A stretch of DNA of 64,000 nt from Caldicoprobacter oshimai DSM 21659 (GCA_000526435.1 JAGB01000003.1:1-64000); one strand, 5' to 3'; positions 19,277 through 29,293 are shown, counted from the stretch's first letter. Notes: generated by a model from the sequence alone, not told the origin. Numbers and translations are program-made.

Positions 19277-20977
19277 TTATTTATATTGGGCTTCATAGGC
19301 TTTTTGATTAATTTGTAAAAATTTATCAAGTTCAAGCTTTTCAAATTCTTTTACATATACATCCCAATCTTTATCCAAATCTAAAGCTCCAGTAATAAAC
19401 TTGGCAATTGATTCATCTACATAATCTTTAATCTGCGTACTCAAACGAGCATATTCATCTAAATCTTCTGGCAAAATGTACACCGGTGGGAAGATTTCTT
19501 CCACAGGTGGTGCATAGGATGCCATTTTTTCTTTGCTTTCTTTATATAATCTGTACTCAGTATCCCACGGATTTTGCTCGGGTGCAGCCTGACCTAGCCT
19601 AAATTCATTAGTCTTATAATAAGGCCCCATTTCTCCCCAACAATCGTTAAATTCAGTAACCGTTATATCCTTCAACATTACCCACATGGCTTTCTCACCA
19701 TGCAATCCCTTTTCACCTTCTTTAGCCCATCTCCAAGCGACACCTTCTGGACCTACAGTAGATAGCAAAGTTCCCTCATAAGTATAGAGAAAGTCTGCCA
19801 ATCTTATAGCTACTTCAGGATATTTACAATTTGAGAAAATCGCAAATGCACCTGTAGAGAAGCCAAACGGATAATACGCTGCATATTGTACCCCATTTGG
19901 ACCTTTTAAAGGAGACATAGCGACATATTCACGGTTACGTGGATTCTCAACATTATCACTATCTGAAAAGTTCCACCATAAAGCAGCTGTAGCTGAACCT
20001 AAAATATTTACTTCCGGATTTGTTCCCAACTGAATAAGCTGTTGTACATCCTGGGTTAATGCAGCTTTATCCATTAATCCTTCCGTGTATAATTTATTAA
20101 GATATCTCAATGCCTCTCTAAATTCTGGCTTATTAGCAGCAAAATCCAATTTCCCATCTTTAAAAATAAATCTATTTTCACCATCGTTATATATAAACGA
20201 ATTAATAAAGAAATTTGCAACGTTCGTATGCCATCCTCCAACGGCTCCACTCAAAGGAATTTCATCCTGTTTACCATTACCGTTTGGATCATTGTATTTG
20301 AAAGCTTTTAACACTTCATAATATTCATCCGTAGTTGTTGGCATATCCAAGCCCAAATTATCTAACCATTTTTTATTTATCCATGCTCGCATAGCATACA
20401 TACAGTGATAACATTCGTTAATAGTTGGAAGCGAATAAATATTTCCGTCAGGAGTTGTAATAGCTCCCTTCAGAAAAGGACGTTCTTCTAGTACTTTCTT
20501 AAAATTTATACAATTCTCTTCTATTAAGTCATTTAATGGCAACAGTACTCCTTGAGGACCATATGTCATTTCTTCCTGTTTAGAAACCCCAAAGATTATA
20601 TCAGGATAATCTCCACTTGCTAGCATTAGATTTTTCTTCTCGCCAAAAGAATCCTGAGGCGCAAGCTCCCATTCTATATGAACATTAGTTTTTTCCTCTA
20701 ACCATTCAGTAAAATTATTACCTTCTGCAATATTTGTAACGTAAGGCAATTTAGGTGCAAATGCTTTTAATGTTATTTTTTTTGTTACCAAAGGATATGT
20801 CCCCGGAGGGGTTACTATAGACTCTCCTTCATCGACACTGCCACTATCATTTTTTTCCTCAGAAGATCCAGTATTTACAGCTTCATTATTTTCTTGTTCC
20901 CCCTTGCTCCCGCAACCAGACAAAATCAAAGATAAACCGAGTAATAAACAAATCGTCCATATAAAAACCTTTTTCAT
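19277..20977 (-). CDS. ABC transporter solute-binding lipoprotein (LplA/YtcQ type)
   Basis: 566 residues, the size of the large carbohydrate-binding proteins found with LplBC permeases. A signal peptide with lipobox (LILSGCGSKGE, Cys about 22) is followed by an acidic linker and the binding domain (EWLEEKTNVHIEW...LMLASGDYPDIIFG, YNDPNGNGKQDEIPLSG). It binds an oligosaccharide outside the membrane. The gene is 131 bases downstream of the permease at 21109 on the same strand. The AT content is higher than in the neighbouring purine genes. The exact sugar is unknown. Confidence 0.93.
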   Translation of the reverse strand: MKKVFIWTICLLLGLSLILSGCGSKGEQENNEAVNTGSSEEKNDSGSVDEGESIVTPPGTYPLVTKKITLKAFAPKLPYVTNIAEGNNFTEWLEEKTNVHIEWELAPQDSFGEKKNLMLASGDYPDIIFGVSKQEEMTYGPQGVLLPLNDLIEENCINFKKVLEERPFLKGAITTPDGNIYSLPTINECYHCMYAMRAWINKKWLDNLGLDMPTTTDEYYEVLKAFKYNDPNGNGKQDEIPLSGAVGGWHTNVANFFINSFIYNDGENRFIFKDGKLDFAANKPEFREALRYLNKLYTEGLMDKAALTQDVQQLIQLGTNPEVNILGSATAALWWNFSDSDNVENPRNREYVAMSPLKGPNGVQYAAYYPFGFSTGAFAIFSNCKYPEVAIRLADFLYTYEGTLLSTVGPEGVAWRWAKEGEKGLHGEKAMWVMLKDITVTEFNDCWGEMGPYYKTNEFRLGQAAPEQNPWDTEYRLYKESKEKMASYAPPVEEIFPPVYILPEDLDEYARLSTQIKDYVDESIAKFITGALDLDKDWDVYVKEFEKLELDKFLQINQKAYEAQYK

Positions 20978-21108
20978 AGAATTCCCTCCAATTCTTTAAT
21001 ATTTAAATTAATTAATAAATTAAATGGTTAATATAGTTCCTTACAACAGTTTTTATAAACTAGGACATTTTGCCATTACTCCCCCCTTACAAAAGTAAAT
21101 TTTTTATC

Positions 21109-22032
21109 TTAACCTTTGAGAGCACCAATCATTACTCCTCTAACAAAATATTTTTGAACAAACGGATACATTATCAAAACAGGAATACTTGCCACTACAA
21201 TCAACGAATATTTTAACAACTCAGCCATTCCTTGTCTTCTTTGCATTTCACTTATGTCTCTCATCATTTCACCAGACGTCTCATTCTGAATCAATATGTT
21301 CCTTAAAATTATTTGCAACGGGAATAACTCAGCGTCTTTTAAATAAATCAAAGCCTGAAAATACGAATTCCAATGTCCCACCGCATAGAATAGAGTCAAC
21401 ACAGCTATAATTGGGCCTGATAACGGTATAACAATTTTACTAATGAATCCTATATCACTACATCCATCTAGCTCGCCGGCTTCGTACAATTCTTCAGGAA
21501 TTGTAGTACTAAAAAAGGTTCGAGCAACAATAACATTCCATACACTCATAGCGTTTGGGATAACCATAGCCCACCTAGTATTTATCAATCCTAGCTGCTT
21601 TACTAGCAAATAAGTGGGTATCAAACCGCCCGAAAATAACATTGTAAAAGTAAATATACCCATAATTAAATTTCTACCATAGAAACTTTTCCTAGCTAAC
21701 GGATAAGCAGCAAGTATTGTCATAAAAACATTTATAACCGTTCCTAACACTGTATAATAAAATGAGTTAGCATACCCTGTCATGATAGATCGATTGTTAA
21801 AAACAGCTTTATATCCCAACAATGTAGGTTCCACAGGTAAAAGCCACACTCTACCGGACATAACAGCCTGTGTAGAACTAAAAGAAGCACTCAAAACATA
21901 AATTAATGGATACACAACAATAATAAATATGAATAACAAGAAAATTGTATTTACTACTGCAAATATTTTATCACTTCGAGAATAATAAATAGATGAACTT
22001 TTACGCATTAATGTAACACTCTCCTTCACCAC
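21109..22032 (-). CDS. lplC: carbohydrate ABC permease (LplC type)
   Basis: 307 residues with six helices. The EAA loop reads EAGELDGCSDIGFISKIVIPLSGPII, and the C-terminus QKYFVRGVMIGALKG is typical of the LplC/YtcP subfamily. With LplB it forms the channel of a CUT1-type sugar importer. It overlaps lplB by seven bases. No ATPase gene is nearby; the MsmK/UgpC-type ATPase at 44789 could energise it. Confidence 0.93.
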   Translation of the reverse strand: MVKESVTLMRKSSSIYYSRSDKIFAVVNTIFLLFIFIIVVYPLIYVLSASFSSTQAVMSGRVWLLPVEPTLLGYKAVFNNRSIMTGYANSFYYTVLGTVINVFMTILAAYPLARKSFYGRNLIMGIFTFTMLFSGGLIPTYLLVKQLGLINTRWAMVIPNAMSVWNVIVARTFFSTTIPEELYEAGELDGCSDIGFISKIVIPLSGPIIAVLTLFYAVGHWNSYFQALIYLKDAELFPLQIILRNILIQNETSGEMMRDISEMQRRQGMAELLKYSLIVVASIPVLIMYPFVQKYFVRGVMIGALKG

Positions 22033-22982
22033 AAACTTGTTTCTCCAAATTTTCGTGCAAACTGATTTACGCTTACCAATAAAATTAAATTTACAACCGA
22101 ATTAAACAAACCTACTGCCGCTGAAAAACTGTATTGAGCATTAACCAACCCCAACCTGTATACATATGTGGATATCACATCAGAAGTAGACATATTCAAG
22201 GGATTTTGCATTAAATATATCTTCTCAAATCCCACATTCATAATTTGCCCCATACTTAAAATAAGCATGATTGTAGCCGTTGGCATAATGCCAGGTATAT
22301 CAATATACCATATGCGTTGTAACTGAGATGCACCATCTACTATTGCAGCTTCATGTAACGACGGATCTATACTTGCTAATGCAGCTATATAAATTATAGA
22401 ATTAAATCCCATACTTTGCCATATTCCAGACCACACATATATAGATTTAAAATATTTAGCCTCTCCCATAAAGTCTATTGGCCCTATTCCTACAAGCCCA
22501 AGGAGTTTATTTACTAAGCCTGTTCGAGGCGACAATAATTGCATTATTATAGATACCATAACCACAGTAGAAATAAAATGTGGAGCATATGTGGTCATTT
22601 GAACAACCTTTTTGAATTTTTGGTTACGTACGGCATTCAATGACAACGCTAAAATTATGGGAACAGGGAATCCTGCTATTAATGAATAAAAGCTAATCCC
22701 TACAGTATTTTTTATTAATCGCCAAAATTGGTAAGATTTAAAAAAAGTTTCAAAATGTTTAAAACCAACCCATGGGCTTCCAAATATTCCTTTGGTAGGC
22801 ACATAATTTTTAAATGCAATCTGCACACCATACATAGGTATATAGTGAAAAACAATTATGTATACTAGTGGAAGAAGAATTACAAAATATAGTTGCCAGT
22901 GCCGCTTTACTTTTTTTAACATATCATTTTTCTTAGACTCAACATTAATCAACAACACTGAACTTGTTTTTATTTCTCCCAT
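22026..22982 (-). CDS. lplB: carbohydrate ABC permease (LplB type)
   Basis: 318 residues with six helices. The EAA loop reads HEAAIVDGASQLQRIWYIDIPGIMPT, and the C-terminus NSVVNLILLVSVNQFARKFGETSLW is characteristic of LplB/YtaB-like permeases. First gene of the lplB-lplC-binding protein order. A possible promoter (TTTACT, 17 bases, TATAAA at 23027-23032) and a 12-bp palindrome TGAAATATTTCA (23077-23088) lie between it and the ISL3 element. Confidence 0.93.
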   Translation of the reverse strand: MGEIKTSSVLLINVESKKNDMLKKVKRHWQLYFVILLPLVYIIVFHYIPMYGVQIAFKNYVPTKGIFGSPWVGFKHFETFFKSYQFWRLIKNTVGISFYSLIAGFPVPIILALSLNAVRNQKFKKVVQMTTYAPHFISTVVMVSIIMQLLSPRTGLVNKLLGLVGIGPIDFMGEAKYFKSIYVWSGIWQSMGFNSIIYIAALASIDPSLHEAAIVDGASQLQRIWYIDIPGIMPTATIMLILSMGQIMNVGFEKIYLMQNPLNMSTSDVISTYVYRLGLVNAQYSFSAAVGLFNSVVNLILLVSVNQFARKFGETSLW

Positions 22983-23342
22983 AAACCTATTCCCCTTTCA
23001 AGCCTTACATTTCAACTTCCTTTTAATTTATAGCATTCAAAAGGCTTTGAGTAAACAACCAAATATTAAAATACGGTGAAATATTTCAAAAATTTTAACA
23101 TTTAATATTTAAAAAAACAACATTTATTTAGGTTCAACGATAAATTTTGTGATAAAGGATATATCTACCTTATCAAGAAGTAATTTTGAGGAAAATTATT
23201 AAAATATTTTTCCTATTCATTGTCAGCTATATTTTCCCTTTATTCCATATATTTTTCTATATATGGTTATTATACCTATACAGTATAATTATGGCAATTT
23301 AAATAATTACACCTATCCAACGTACCTTGATAACTTAAAGTT

Positions 23343-24548
23343 TTAAGCACATTCAAATTCGTACTTAACTCTAATTTCCCAATTATCACGATTACGATAT
23401 CCGTACGCTCTTCGTTTAATGTTCTTAACTTTATGATTATTACCTTCTGTTAAACCATTGGAAATCGGATAATCGTAATAATTCAGAATGTACGTTGCCC
23501 AGTTATCAAGAGTTTTAGTAAATTTCTTAAGTTCAGGAATATCATATTCTGCTACTAGTTCCCTGTAGTAATCTAAAAATGCCGCTGCATCTTCTTTTGT
23601 TTTAACCTCAAAGAAAACTCTAAACTCTTCTTTGAGATAATGAAGCTGTTCTAGCTTCTCATATTTTGCAAAGACCGTCAGCAGATTCTGATATTCCTCA
23701 TAATTCAGGTCTTCTACATTTTTAAGTATCGTCCAACGTATGTTGAATACTTCATCTTTTTTGTCGTACTTGCGTATATGATTTTGAATGTGCTTTCTTG
23801 CATCATCTACGCAGTTATGAAGATGCTGTGATATATGAAACCTATCTATAACCGGCTTAGCATTGGGCAGGCATTCTAACACTGAATAACAATAACTTTT
23901 ACTCATATCCATTGAAACTGCCTCAATACCTTCCCTTACACTATCCGGTAAACTTTTAAGGTATGATACAACATCTTCCTTTTTCCTCCCAGAAAGGATT
24001 GCGACTACTTTGCCTGTCTCTTGGTTATAGATGATAGTATCATAATTGTGACCCTTTCTATTGGCGATATCATCAATACCTAAAAGTCTAAGTGGCTCTG
24101 GATTACATGCATTAAGGTGTTCTTTTGCATAATGGTTGTATATCCTTTGGCATGTATCTTCACTGGCACCAGTAATATCGCTAACATTTTTAATAGTATT
24201 TCTGTGAGCCAATGTAAATATATACTGTTCATATGGTATAGTATAATGCTGATATCTTCTTATGAAAGAAAAATATTCATCAAAAGGATGTTTAGGGTCA
24301 CAATCACATAAATAACGCTTTTTTTCCAGTACGATAACTGTATCCATTCCCCATATAGGTAAATGTTTATACGATTGATATCTCTTATCGTGTACTGTAT
24401 ATGTCACATTGCCGCATCTAGGACACACAGCATAATCAAACGCAGATGTTGCAAATACTTCAAATATACCATTATTTACTTCAAAATAAATTACTTCTAT
24501 CCCTTGCAAACCAATCAATTTTCGGATAATATCATAATTGATATTCAT
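23343..24548 (-). CDS. ISL3-family transposase
   Basis: About 401 residues, intact. An N-terminal zinc-binding region (AVCPRCGNVTYTVHD ... YLCDCDPKHPF) is followed by a helix-turn-helix (TIKNVSDITGASEDTCQRI) and the DDE catalytic domain (RLLGIDDIANRKGHNYDTII, AVSMDMSKSYCYSV, ending ISNGLTEGNNHKVKNIKRRAYGYRN with the final Glu). I chose the ATG at 24548; a GTG three codons earlier lies within the ribosome-binding region. The ribosome site AAAGGGGGTG is part of a strong hairpin with upstream RNA (24549-24601). Confidence 0.93.
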   Translation of the reverse strand: MNINYDIIRKLIGLQGIEVIYFEVNNGIFEVFATSAFDYAVCPRCGNVTYTVHDKRYQSYKHLPIWGMDTVIVLEKKRYLCDCDPKHPFDEYFSFIRRYQHYTIPYEQYIFTLAHRNTIKNVSDITGASEDTCQRIYNHYAKEHLNACNPEPLRLLGIDDIANRKGHNYDTIIYNQETGKVVAILSGRKKEDVVSYLKSLPDSVREGIEAVSMDMSKSYCYSVLECLPNAKPVIDRFHISQHLHNCVDDARKHIQNHIRKYDKKDEVFNIRWTILKNVEDLNYEEYQNLLTVFAKYEKLEQLHYLKEEFRVFFEVKTKEDAAAFLDYYRELVAEYDIPELKKFTKTLDNWATYILNYYDYPISNGLTEGNNHKVKNIKRRAYGYRNRDNWEIRVKYEFECA

Positions 24549-24601
24549 CCGATACACCCCCTTTAAGTTTTGTAATAGTAAAATAATAAGGGATGTATCG
24601 G
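24549..24601 (-). promoter_or_regulatory. hairpin masking the transposase ribosome-binding site
   Basis: In the transposase mRNA, CCGAUACAUCCC pairs with GGGGUGUAUCGG, twelve contiguous pairs including one U-G. The downstream arm ends at the AUG and covers the GGGGGTG ribosome site. The arms are 24549-24560 and 24590-24601. A transcript entering from outside would fold and be silent; an internal promoter starting between the arms would not. Confidence 0.7.
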
Positions 24602-24602
24602 A

Positions 24603-24897
24603 TTTTTTCTACCTTTTTACCATTTAATTGGTAATGTAATTTATGGAAATTCTACTGCACCACAAAATTCGTGGTTGAACCAATTTAATTATAGAAAGGA
24701 TGGTCCCATTTTTTAACCCTAAATTTTTTCCAGTAAAAATCGGAATTTACGTATTTCGAGTATTATCCTTTCTAAACCTCTAAATATCAAAGGATTACGC
24801 CTTTTTTATTCATTAATTTGCGAAACTTCTGTTATTTTTGAATTCTTTTAGAAATAAAATATAATGTCATGAATAAATAAATTTGATTGGTCAAAAA
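24603..24897. other. non-coding interval between ISL3 gene and AraC gene
   Basis: The left half is the end of the IS. Between 24692 and 24773 an exact 9-bp inverted repeat (AGAAAGGAT / ATCCTTTCT) is separated by about 64 bases. No reading frame and no convincing terminator is visible. Confidence 0.4.
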
Positions 24898-27255
24898 TCA
24901 CACATCCGTAGACGGATAGGTGGTAAAATTATTCGGATTAAAATTATTTATCTTTGATTTCCTTCTAAATTCAGTAGGACTAATTCCATATAGCCGCTTA
25001 TATGCTCTTCTAAAAGTATTAGAACTGTTATAACCAACTTTTATGGCTATCTCATCAATTGACCAGTTACTCATAGCAAGAAGGCGATTTGAATGCTGTA
25101 ATCGTACTTTTTCTAAATAACTTGAAAAATTTTCTCCTGCGCGCTCTTTAAATAGCTGACTTAGATACACATCAGTAATGCCAAAGTGATCCGCGACACT
25201 CTTCAAACTTAAATTAGGGTCTGTATAATTTTCATTAATATATTTAATTACATTTTTTACCAATTCAGTGCTATGGTTGTTCTTAAACTCATTGTTAATG
25301 TTACACATATACGAATATACATCTATGAAGCACTCATAAATTTCATCAATCGTTTGATAAGTGTAAATCCTCCTAATCTTTTCTTCTATTGAATTTAACA
25401 CGGCAGGCTGATTTATGTTAATATGTTCAATTGCTTTTACAACAGTCCCATACATCTCGTTAATAAGCTGTTGACTATTTAAATAGTCTAAATTTCTTTT
25501 TATGAAATTTTCTACATATACCTTATTCAGTATACTCTTAACTTCGTCAAAGTCTCCACTTCTAACATAGTTAAGAAGTCTTATTTCCATTTCAATTGGA
25601 TAGTAGTAACCCAAAGTGCGATCGGTTGAACAGGAATCAGCCCATATGATAGATACATCCTTTTTAAATATTTTATACGAAAGCGCTTTTTTTGCCTCAT
25701 TAAATGATAAATAAACATCCAACAGATTTTCGTACAAAGATCCCCCACCCCATACGATTCTAATATTGAAACGGCTTGATATTTCTGCGGATATTTTCTC
25801 AACAAATTTCTCTGCAATTTGTCTATAATTTGGAATGTTCTCGTTGGGGAATCCCATTATAACGGCAATCCTATCCATATCAACATTATGAGAATATCCC
25901 ATATCACCCAGTAAGTTGTTCATCATATTACTAATAATAGATTTAATAGTCTGAAGACGTTTAACTTCCTCTTCAGAAATTAACATATGATTGTTTCCAA
26001 TGCAAGCCATCAAAACAACATATGCATCCCCCATTAATTTTATATTAGTTTGTCCCAACAGTATGTCAATTTGTTGTATCTCATCAAATTCTCCTCTTAA
26101 TAATCTATCTATAAAAGCTTGTTTTAATAAAGGCCTTTGTTCAGACATCATGTTCTGCAACATCTTATTACTGTTCACCAACCTAGATATACCCTCCTGT
26201 ATAATCCTAAAAGCATTGTTATCCCCATAACTGTCACTAATAGCACTTTGTAACAAAAAAACTAATTTTTTGATTGGCTTATAATTTCTACTAGCAAGAC
26301 AAAAGGCTCCGAAAATTCCAGCAATAAAAACACTTACAGTTACCTTCCATGCTAACTTTTGTATATATTTTACACGATTTTGAATGAGATCGATTGGCGT
26401 GGCAACAACATATATCCAATTATTATATAATGACCGTGTATACATTATAAACATTTTTTCATCCGAAATAGTCTGTTCAAGATATCCTTTTCGTTTGACC
26501 GCATTTATTAACTTTGGATCATACCCATTCCTAGCAACACTTGATATTATATTGCCATTTGAATCAGAAATATAAGCCCATCCACCATTTTCTTCTACAA
26601 AAGGTTGTAATAATTTTTTTATCTCCTCTTCATTTATATAAATAAAAATATTTCCCAGTGGTCTATGTAGATTTTCAATAGGAATAGACTGAGCATAAAT
26701 AAGCATTGTGCCTTCCTTTCCACCGAGCATGACAGAACTAGCTGAAATGCACGTTTTATTATAGATACCATTTAATATATTATCATGCCAACTTTTATAA
26801 TCAAATCCCCCATATTTAAAAATTTTCCCATAGGAAAAAGGTAGTCTAATGTAGGAAGTTTTTGGTGTTAATATAACATTGCTATTTCTAATATATATAT
26901 GAATATCGCTAATGAAAGTATTATTAGTAAGCCCCAGTGACGATATACTCCGAGACGTTTCCCTCAGCTTATAAATATTAACACCCTCTGTTAAATCAGA
27001 AATACTTAAAAGTTGTCTAATTTTATTATTAAACGCAAGCTGCATAGCTATATTTTCAAGTTCTCTAAAACGTTGATCTAAAATCTCTTTAGATTGCTCG
27101 AGCATAAGAAGATTTGATTTTATCACCTGTTGTTTTAAAATATCCATCGCTTCATGGTATACTATGCTTCCAACTAAAATAGGTAATATTAAAATAATTA
27201 TATAGGATAGCATAAAGTAAAAAAACACGGAATTAATTTTCTTTTTTCTGAGCAT
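24898..27255 (-). CDS. membrane-bound AraC-family regulator (YesN-like)
   Basis: About 785 residues. One membrane helix at the N-terminus (FFYFMLSYIIILILPILVGSIVY), an extracellular sensor domain (about 45-290), a second helix (VTVSVFIAGIFGAFCLA), a linker domain, and two C-terminal AraC helix-turn-helix motifs (LSLKSVADHFGITDVYLSQLF and WSIDEIAIKVGYNSSNTFRRAYKRLYGISPTEFR). This is the usual one-component regulator of Lpl-type sugar operons. The ATG at 27255 starts the membrane head; a TTG 15 bases upstream, behind AAGGAGG, is an alternative. It should activate lplBC and the binding protein gene, but the ISL3 element now lies between. Confidence 0.9.
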   Translation of the reverse strand: MLRKKKINSVFFYFMLSYIIILILPILVGSIVYHEAMDILKQQVIKSNLLMLEQSKEILDQRFRELENIAMQLAFNNKIRQLLSISDLTEGVNIYKLRETSRSISSLGLTNNTFISDIHIYIRNSNVILTPKTSYIRLPFSYGKIFKYGGFDYKSWHDNILNGIYNKTCISASSVMLGGKEGTMLIYAQSIPIENLHRPLGNIFIYINEEEIKKLLQPFVEENGGWAYISDSNGNIISSVARNGYDPKLINAVKRKGYLEQTISDEKMFIMYTRSLYNNWIYVVATPIDLIQNRVKYIQKLAWKVTVSVFIAGIFGAFCLASRNYKPIKKLVFLLQSAISDSYGDNNAFRIIQEGISRLVNSNKMLQNMMSEQRPLLKQAFIDRLLRGEFDEIQQIDILLGQTNIKLMGDAYVVLMACIGNNHMLISEEEVKRLQTIKSIISNMMNNLLGDMGYSHNVDMDRIAVIMGFPNENIPNYRQIAEKFVEKISAEISSRFNIRIVWGGGSLYENLLDVYLSFNEAKKALSYKIFKKDVSIIWADSCSTDRTLGYYYPIEMEIRLLNYVRSGDFDEVKSILNKVYVENFIKRNLDYLNSQQLINEMYGTVVKAIEHININQPAVLNSIEEKIRRIYTYQTIDEIYECFIDVYSYMCNINNEFKNNHSTELVKNVIKYINENYTDPNLSLKSVADHFGITDVYLSQLFKERAGENFSSYLEKVRLQHSNRLLAMSNWSIDEIAIKVGYNSSNTFRRAYKRLYGISPTEFRRKSKINNFNPNNFTTYPSTDV

Positions 27256-27314
27256 ATTTATTTTTATCAACACCTCCTCCTTCTTAAGAATTACAAAACC
27301 TTCCCACCAAATAT

Positions 27315-27623
27315 TCATCTGACTCTTATGCATATCTTCTCAATATCTCGATTAATATCAATAATTTTTCTCAACTCTTCTGGTATTTCATTCCATACCA
27401 ATTCAATTTTCCCTTTCTCAATATTTTGATTTAAAAATTCACCAAATTCCATAAAAATCCTTTTCATCACTGCAGACCTATGGATCATACAAGGTTCAGG
27501 ATCGCTAAAATACTCTATACTCTTTCGGATAATAGCTTCTTCTTTTAGGGGTATAGCAGTTAATTTTCGTTCGAAGAACACTTCCCCTTCTTTATTTAAA
27601 AAACTTAGGACAATATCTCTCAT
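27315..27623 (-). CDS. small hypothetical protein
   Basis: About 102 residues, not recognised. It appears to be soluble, charged and mostly helical with no signal peptide (MRDIVLSFLNKEGEVFFERK ... PCMIHRSAVMKRIFMEFGEFLN). The ATG at 27623 has GAGGTG six bases ahead. It lies 38 bases downstream of the Trx-CcdA gene and 59 bases upstream of the regulator, on the same strand, so it may be co-transcribed with either. Confidence 0.65.
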   Translation of the reverse strand: MRDIVLSFLNKEGEVFFERKLTAIPLKEEAIIRKSIEYFSDPEPCMIHRSAVMKRIFMEFGEFLNQNIEKGKIELVWNEIPEELRKIIDINRDIEKICIRVR

Positions 27624-27661
27624 TTCTGCCACCTCTGACCCTCAATTAGACAAATCACATG

Positions 27662-29191
27662 TTAAAACCAAATAAGCACAACTATCCCAAATACTAAAAA
27701 TAATGCTGCATTTATCAACTTGATAAAAGGTATCCTTTTACGAACAGCATCTGATACGTCAAATACCTCTTTCCCCTTATATATCACATATGTTACCAAA
27801 AGCAAGGGGATAATAAAAGCTAAATCATATAATATAAAGTATAGTAATGCCTGTACATTGTATGTAGAACTAGTTCTTAAAAAATATATAATAGTAGCTA
27901 GATATATCTGACCAGTACATAAAAACTCTCCTAACGAAATGATTATACCCAAAGCAAAGCTCATTACAAACAACCACCTAGTATTCTGTATTAAAGACAA
28001 ATTCTTTATCCATTTATGATTATATTCCCTCAGCCAAACAGGAAGCTGCAGACGAATTCTATCATATCTCTCATGTTTTGCTGCAAAATAATCTCGTATA
28101 TTCATTAAAATGATAACAAATACCCCTATCAGAATAATTGTTTTTACAACAGTGGAAAACCATGGTACCTCAAATTTAAGAAACACATTAAAAAGGAGCG
28201 TTCCTAAAAGCAAATAGCTAAAGAACTTGCCAAAACAAAAAGCAAATCCCATTTTCAGTATATTCGTACCTTTTGCCACAACGAGTGATAGAAAGAACAG
28301 CAGCATAGATAAAGAACACGGATTCAAACCATTCACTAATCCAGCCATTAGTACTCCTACAATATCATAACCATTTAAACTCATTAAAGAGCTTGAATCG
28401 TCGTCCTCGCCTTTACTCAAATCGAGAGTAGTAATACCTTCTCCCGTCTCTATTTTTTCTATCAGTTCTTTCTTGATTGCTTCCGCACCCGATAAATAGG
28501 TATTATCCCCTATGAAAATAATTGGAACAGATTGATCATTTTCTGGTACCTTGTAAACCTCAAAATATTTCTTTATCAGCTTCAAATTTTTAGGTTCTGC
28601 AATGTTAAATTTTTTTACATGCACATATGTATATCCAGTACCACTCTCAGGCCCAACCAGATAACGTTTTCCCAGAGTATTTAAAAACTTATCCACTTCT
28701 TCACATTCTCTACAAGCAGGTACATAAAAGTATAAAATGACAGTTTGACTATCCTCACCATTTTTAATAATATCAGCTATTATATTATTCTTTTCCTTCA
28801 GAAATACATCTCTAAGGCCTTTCTCAATAGCTGTACCACCAACAAGGAATTCATCGTTAACAAAAAGTATGGGAGTAGTCTGTTTTTCCTTTGGTACATT
28901 ATATCGTTGAAAATACTCTTTCAGCAGTTGTGCACCACTTGCATGAAATACATTATACATAATAAGGTTTACTTCTACACCTTCTTTATCTGTTCCTACC
29001 AAAGAGTTAAATAAATCAATAAATTTTTCTTCTTCATTACATGAAGCACATGGGTTATCATAAAAATAAACAATATCTATTTGTGGCTTTGAATTCGACG
29101 CGTTTACTATAGTAACACAAAATAATATAAAAATTACAAAAAATAGAAAAGCAAATTGATTCCCAGAAAAGTATAACTTTTGATTGAACAT
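27662..29191 (-). CDS. two thioredoxin-like domains fused to a CcdA/DsbD-type membrane domain
   Basis: About 509 residues. An N-terminal membrane/signal helix (FAFLFFVIFILFCVTI) is followed by thioredoxin-like domain 1 with CASC (about 50-130, cis-Pro in QTTPILFVN), domain 2 with CREC (about 150-245, QSVPIIFIG), an acidic Ser-rich linker, and six or more helices of CcdA type with the two membrane cysteines (NGLNPCSLS and GEFLCTGQIYL). CcdA carries electrons from cytoplasmic thioredoxin across the membrane; here the acceptors seem built in and placed first, the reverse of DsbD's C-terminal order. The start follows GGGGGAC. Substrate unknown. Confidence 0.82.
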   Translation of the reverse strand: MFNQKLYFSGNQFAFLFFVIFILFCVTIVNASNSKPQIDIVYFYDNPCASCNEEEKFIDLFNSLVGTDKEGVEVNLIMYNVFHASGAQLLKEYFQRYNVPKEKQTTPILFVNDEFLVGGTAIEKGLRDVFLKEKNNIIADIIKNGEDSQTVILYFYVPACRECEEVDKFLNTLGKRYLVGPESGTGYTYVHVKKFNIAEPKNLKLIKKYFEVYKVPENDQSVPIIFIGDNTYLSGAEAIKKELIEKIETGEGITTLDLSKGEDDDSSSLMSLNGYDIVGVLMAGLVNGLNPCSLSMLLFFLSLVVAKGTNILKMGFAFCFGKFFSYLLLGTLLFNVFLKFEVPWFSTVVKTIILIGVFVIILMNIRDYFAAKHERYDRIRLQLPVWLREYNHKWIKNLSLIQNTRWLFVMSFALGIIISLGEFLCTGQIYLATIIYFLRTSSTYNVQALLYFILYDLAFIIPLLLVTYVIYKGKEVFDVSDAVRKRIPFIKLINAALFLVFGIVVLIWF

Positions 29192-29293
29192 CATGTCCCC
29201 CTAGTACACATATACAATGATATCTTATCTTAAAATAATAATAGCACTTTCCCAAATTGTTATCAACGATAATTTTTACTAAAATATCAAAAA

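Larger units (their letters stand above)
23131..24681 (-). mobile_element. ISL3-family insertion sequence, 1551 bp
   Basis: Terminal inverted repeats GGTTCAAC-N4-AATTTTGTG begin at 23131 and, inverted, end at 24681. The single gene is an intact ISL3 transposase. The flanks (TTTATTTA and AATTTAAT) are not an exact 8-bp duplication, so the insertion is either old or rearranged. It sits between the AraC regulator gene (24898) and lplB (22982). Confidence 0.82.

Noticed and set aside
23123-24689. 8-bp target duplication of the ISL3 element
   Set aside because: The flanks TTTATTTA and AATTTAAT are both AT-rich but not identical, so no duplication is claimed.
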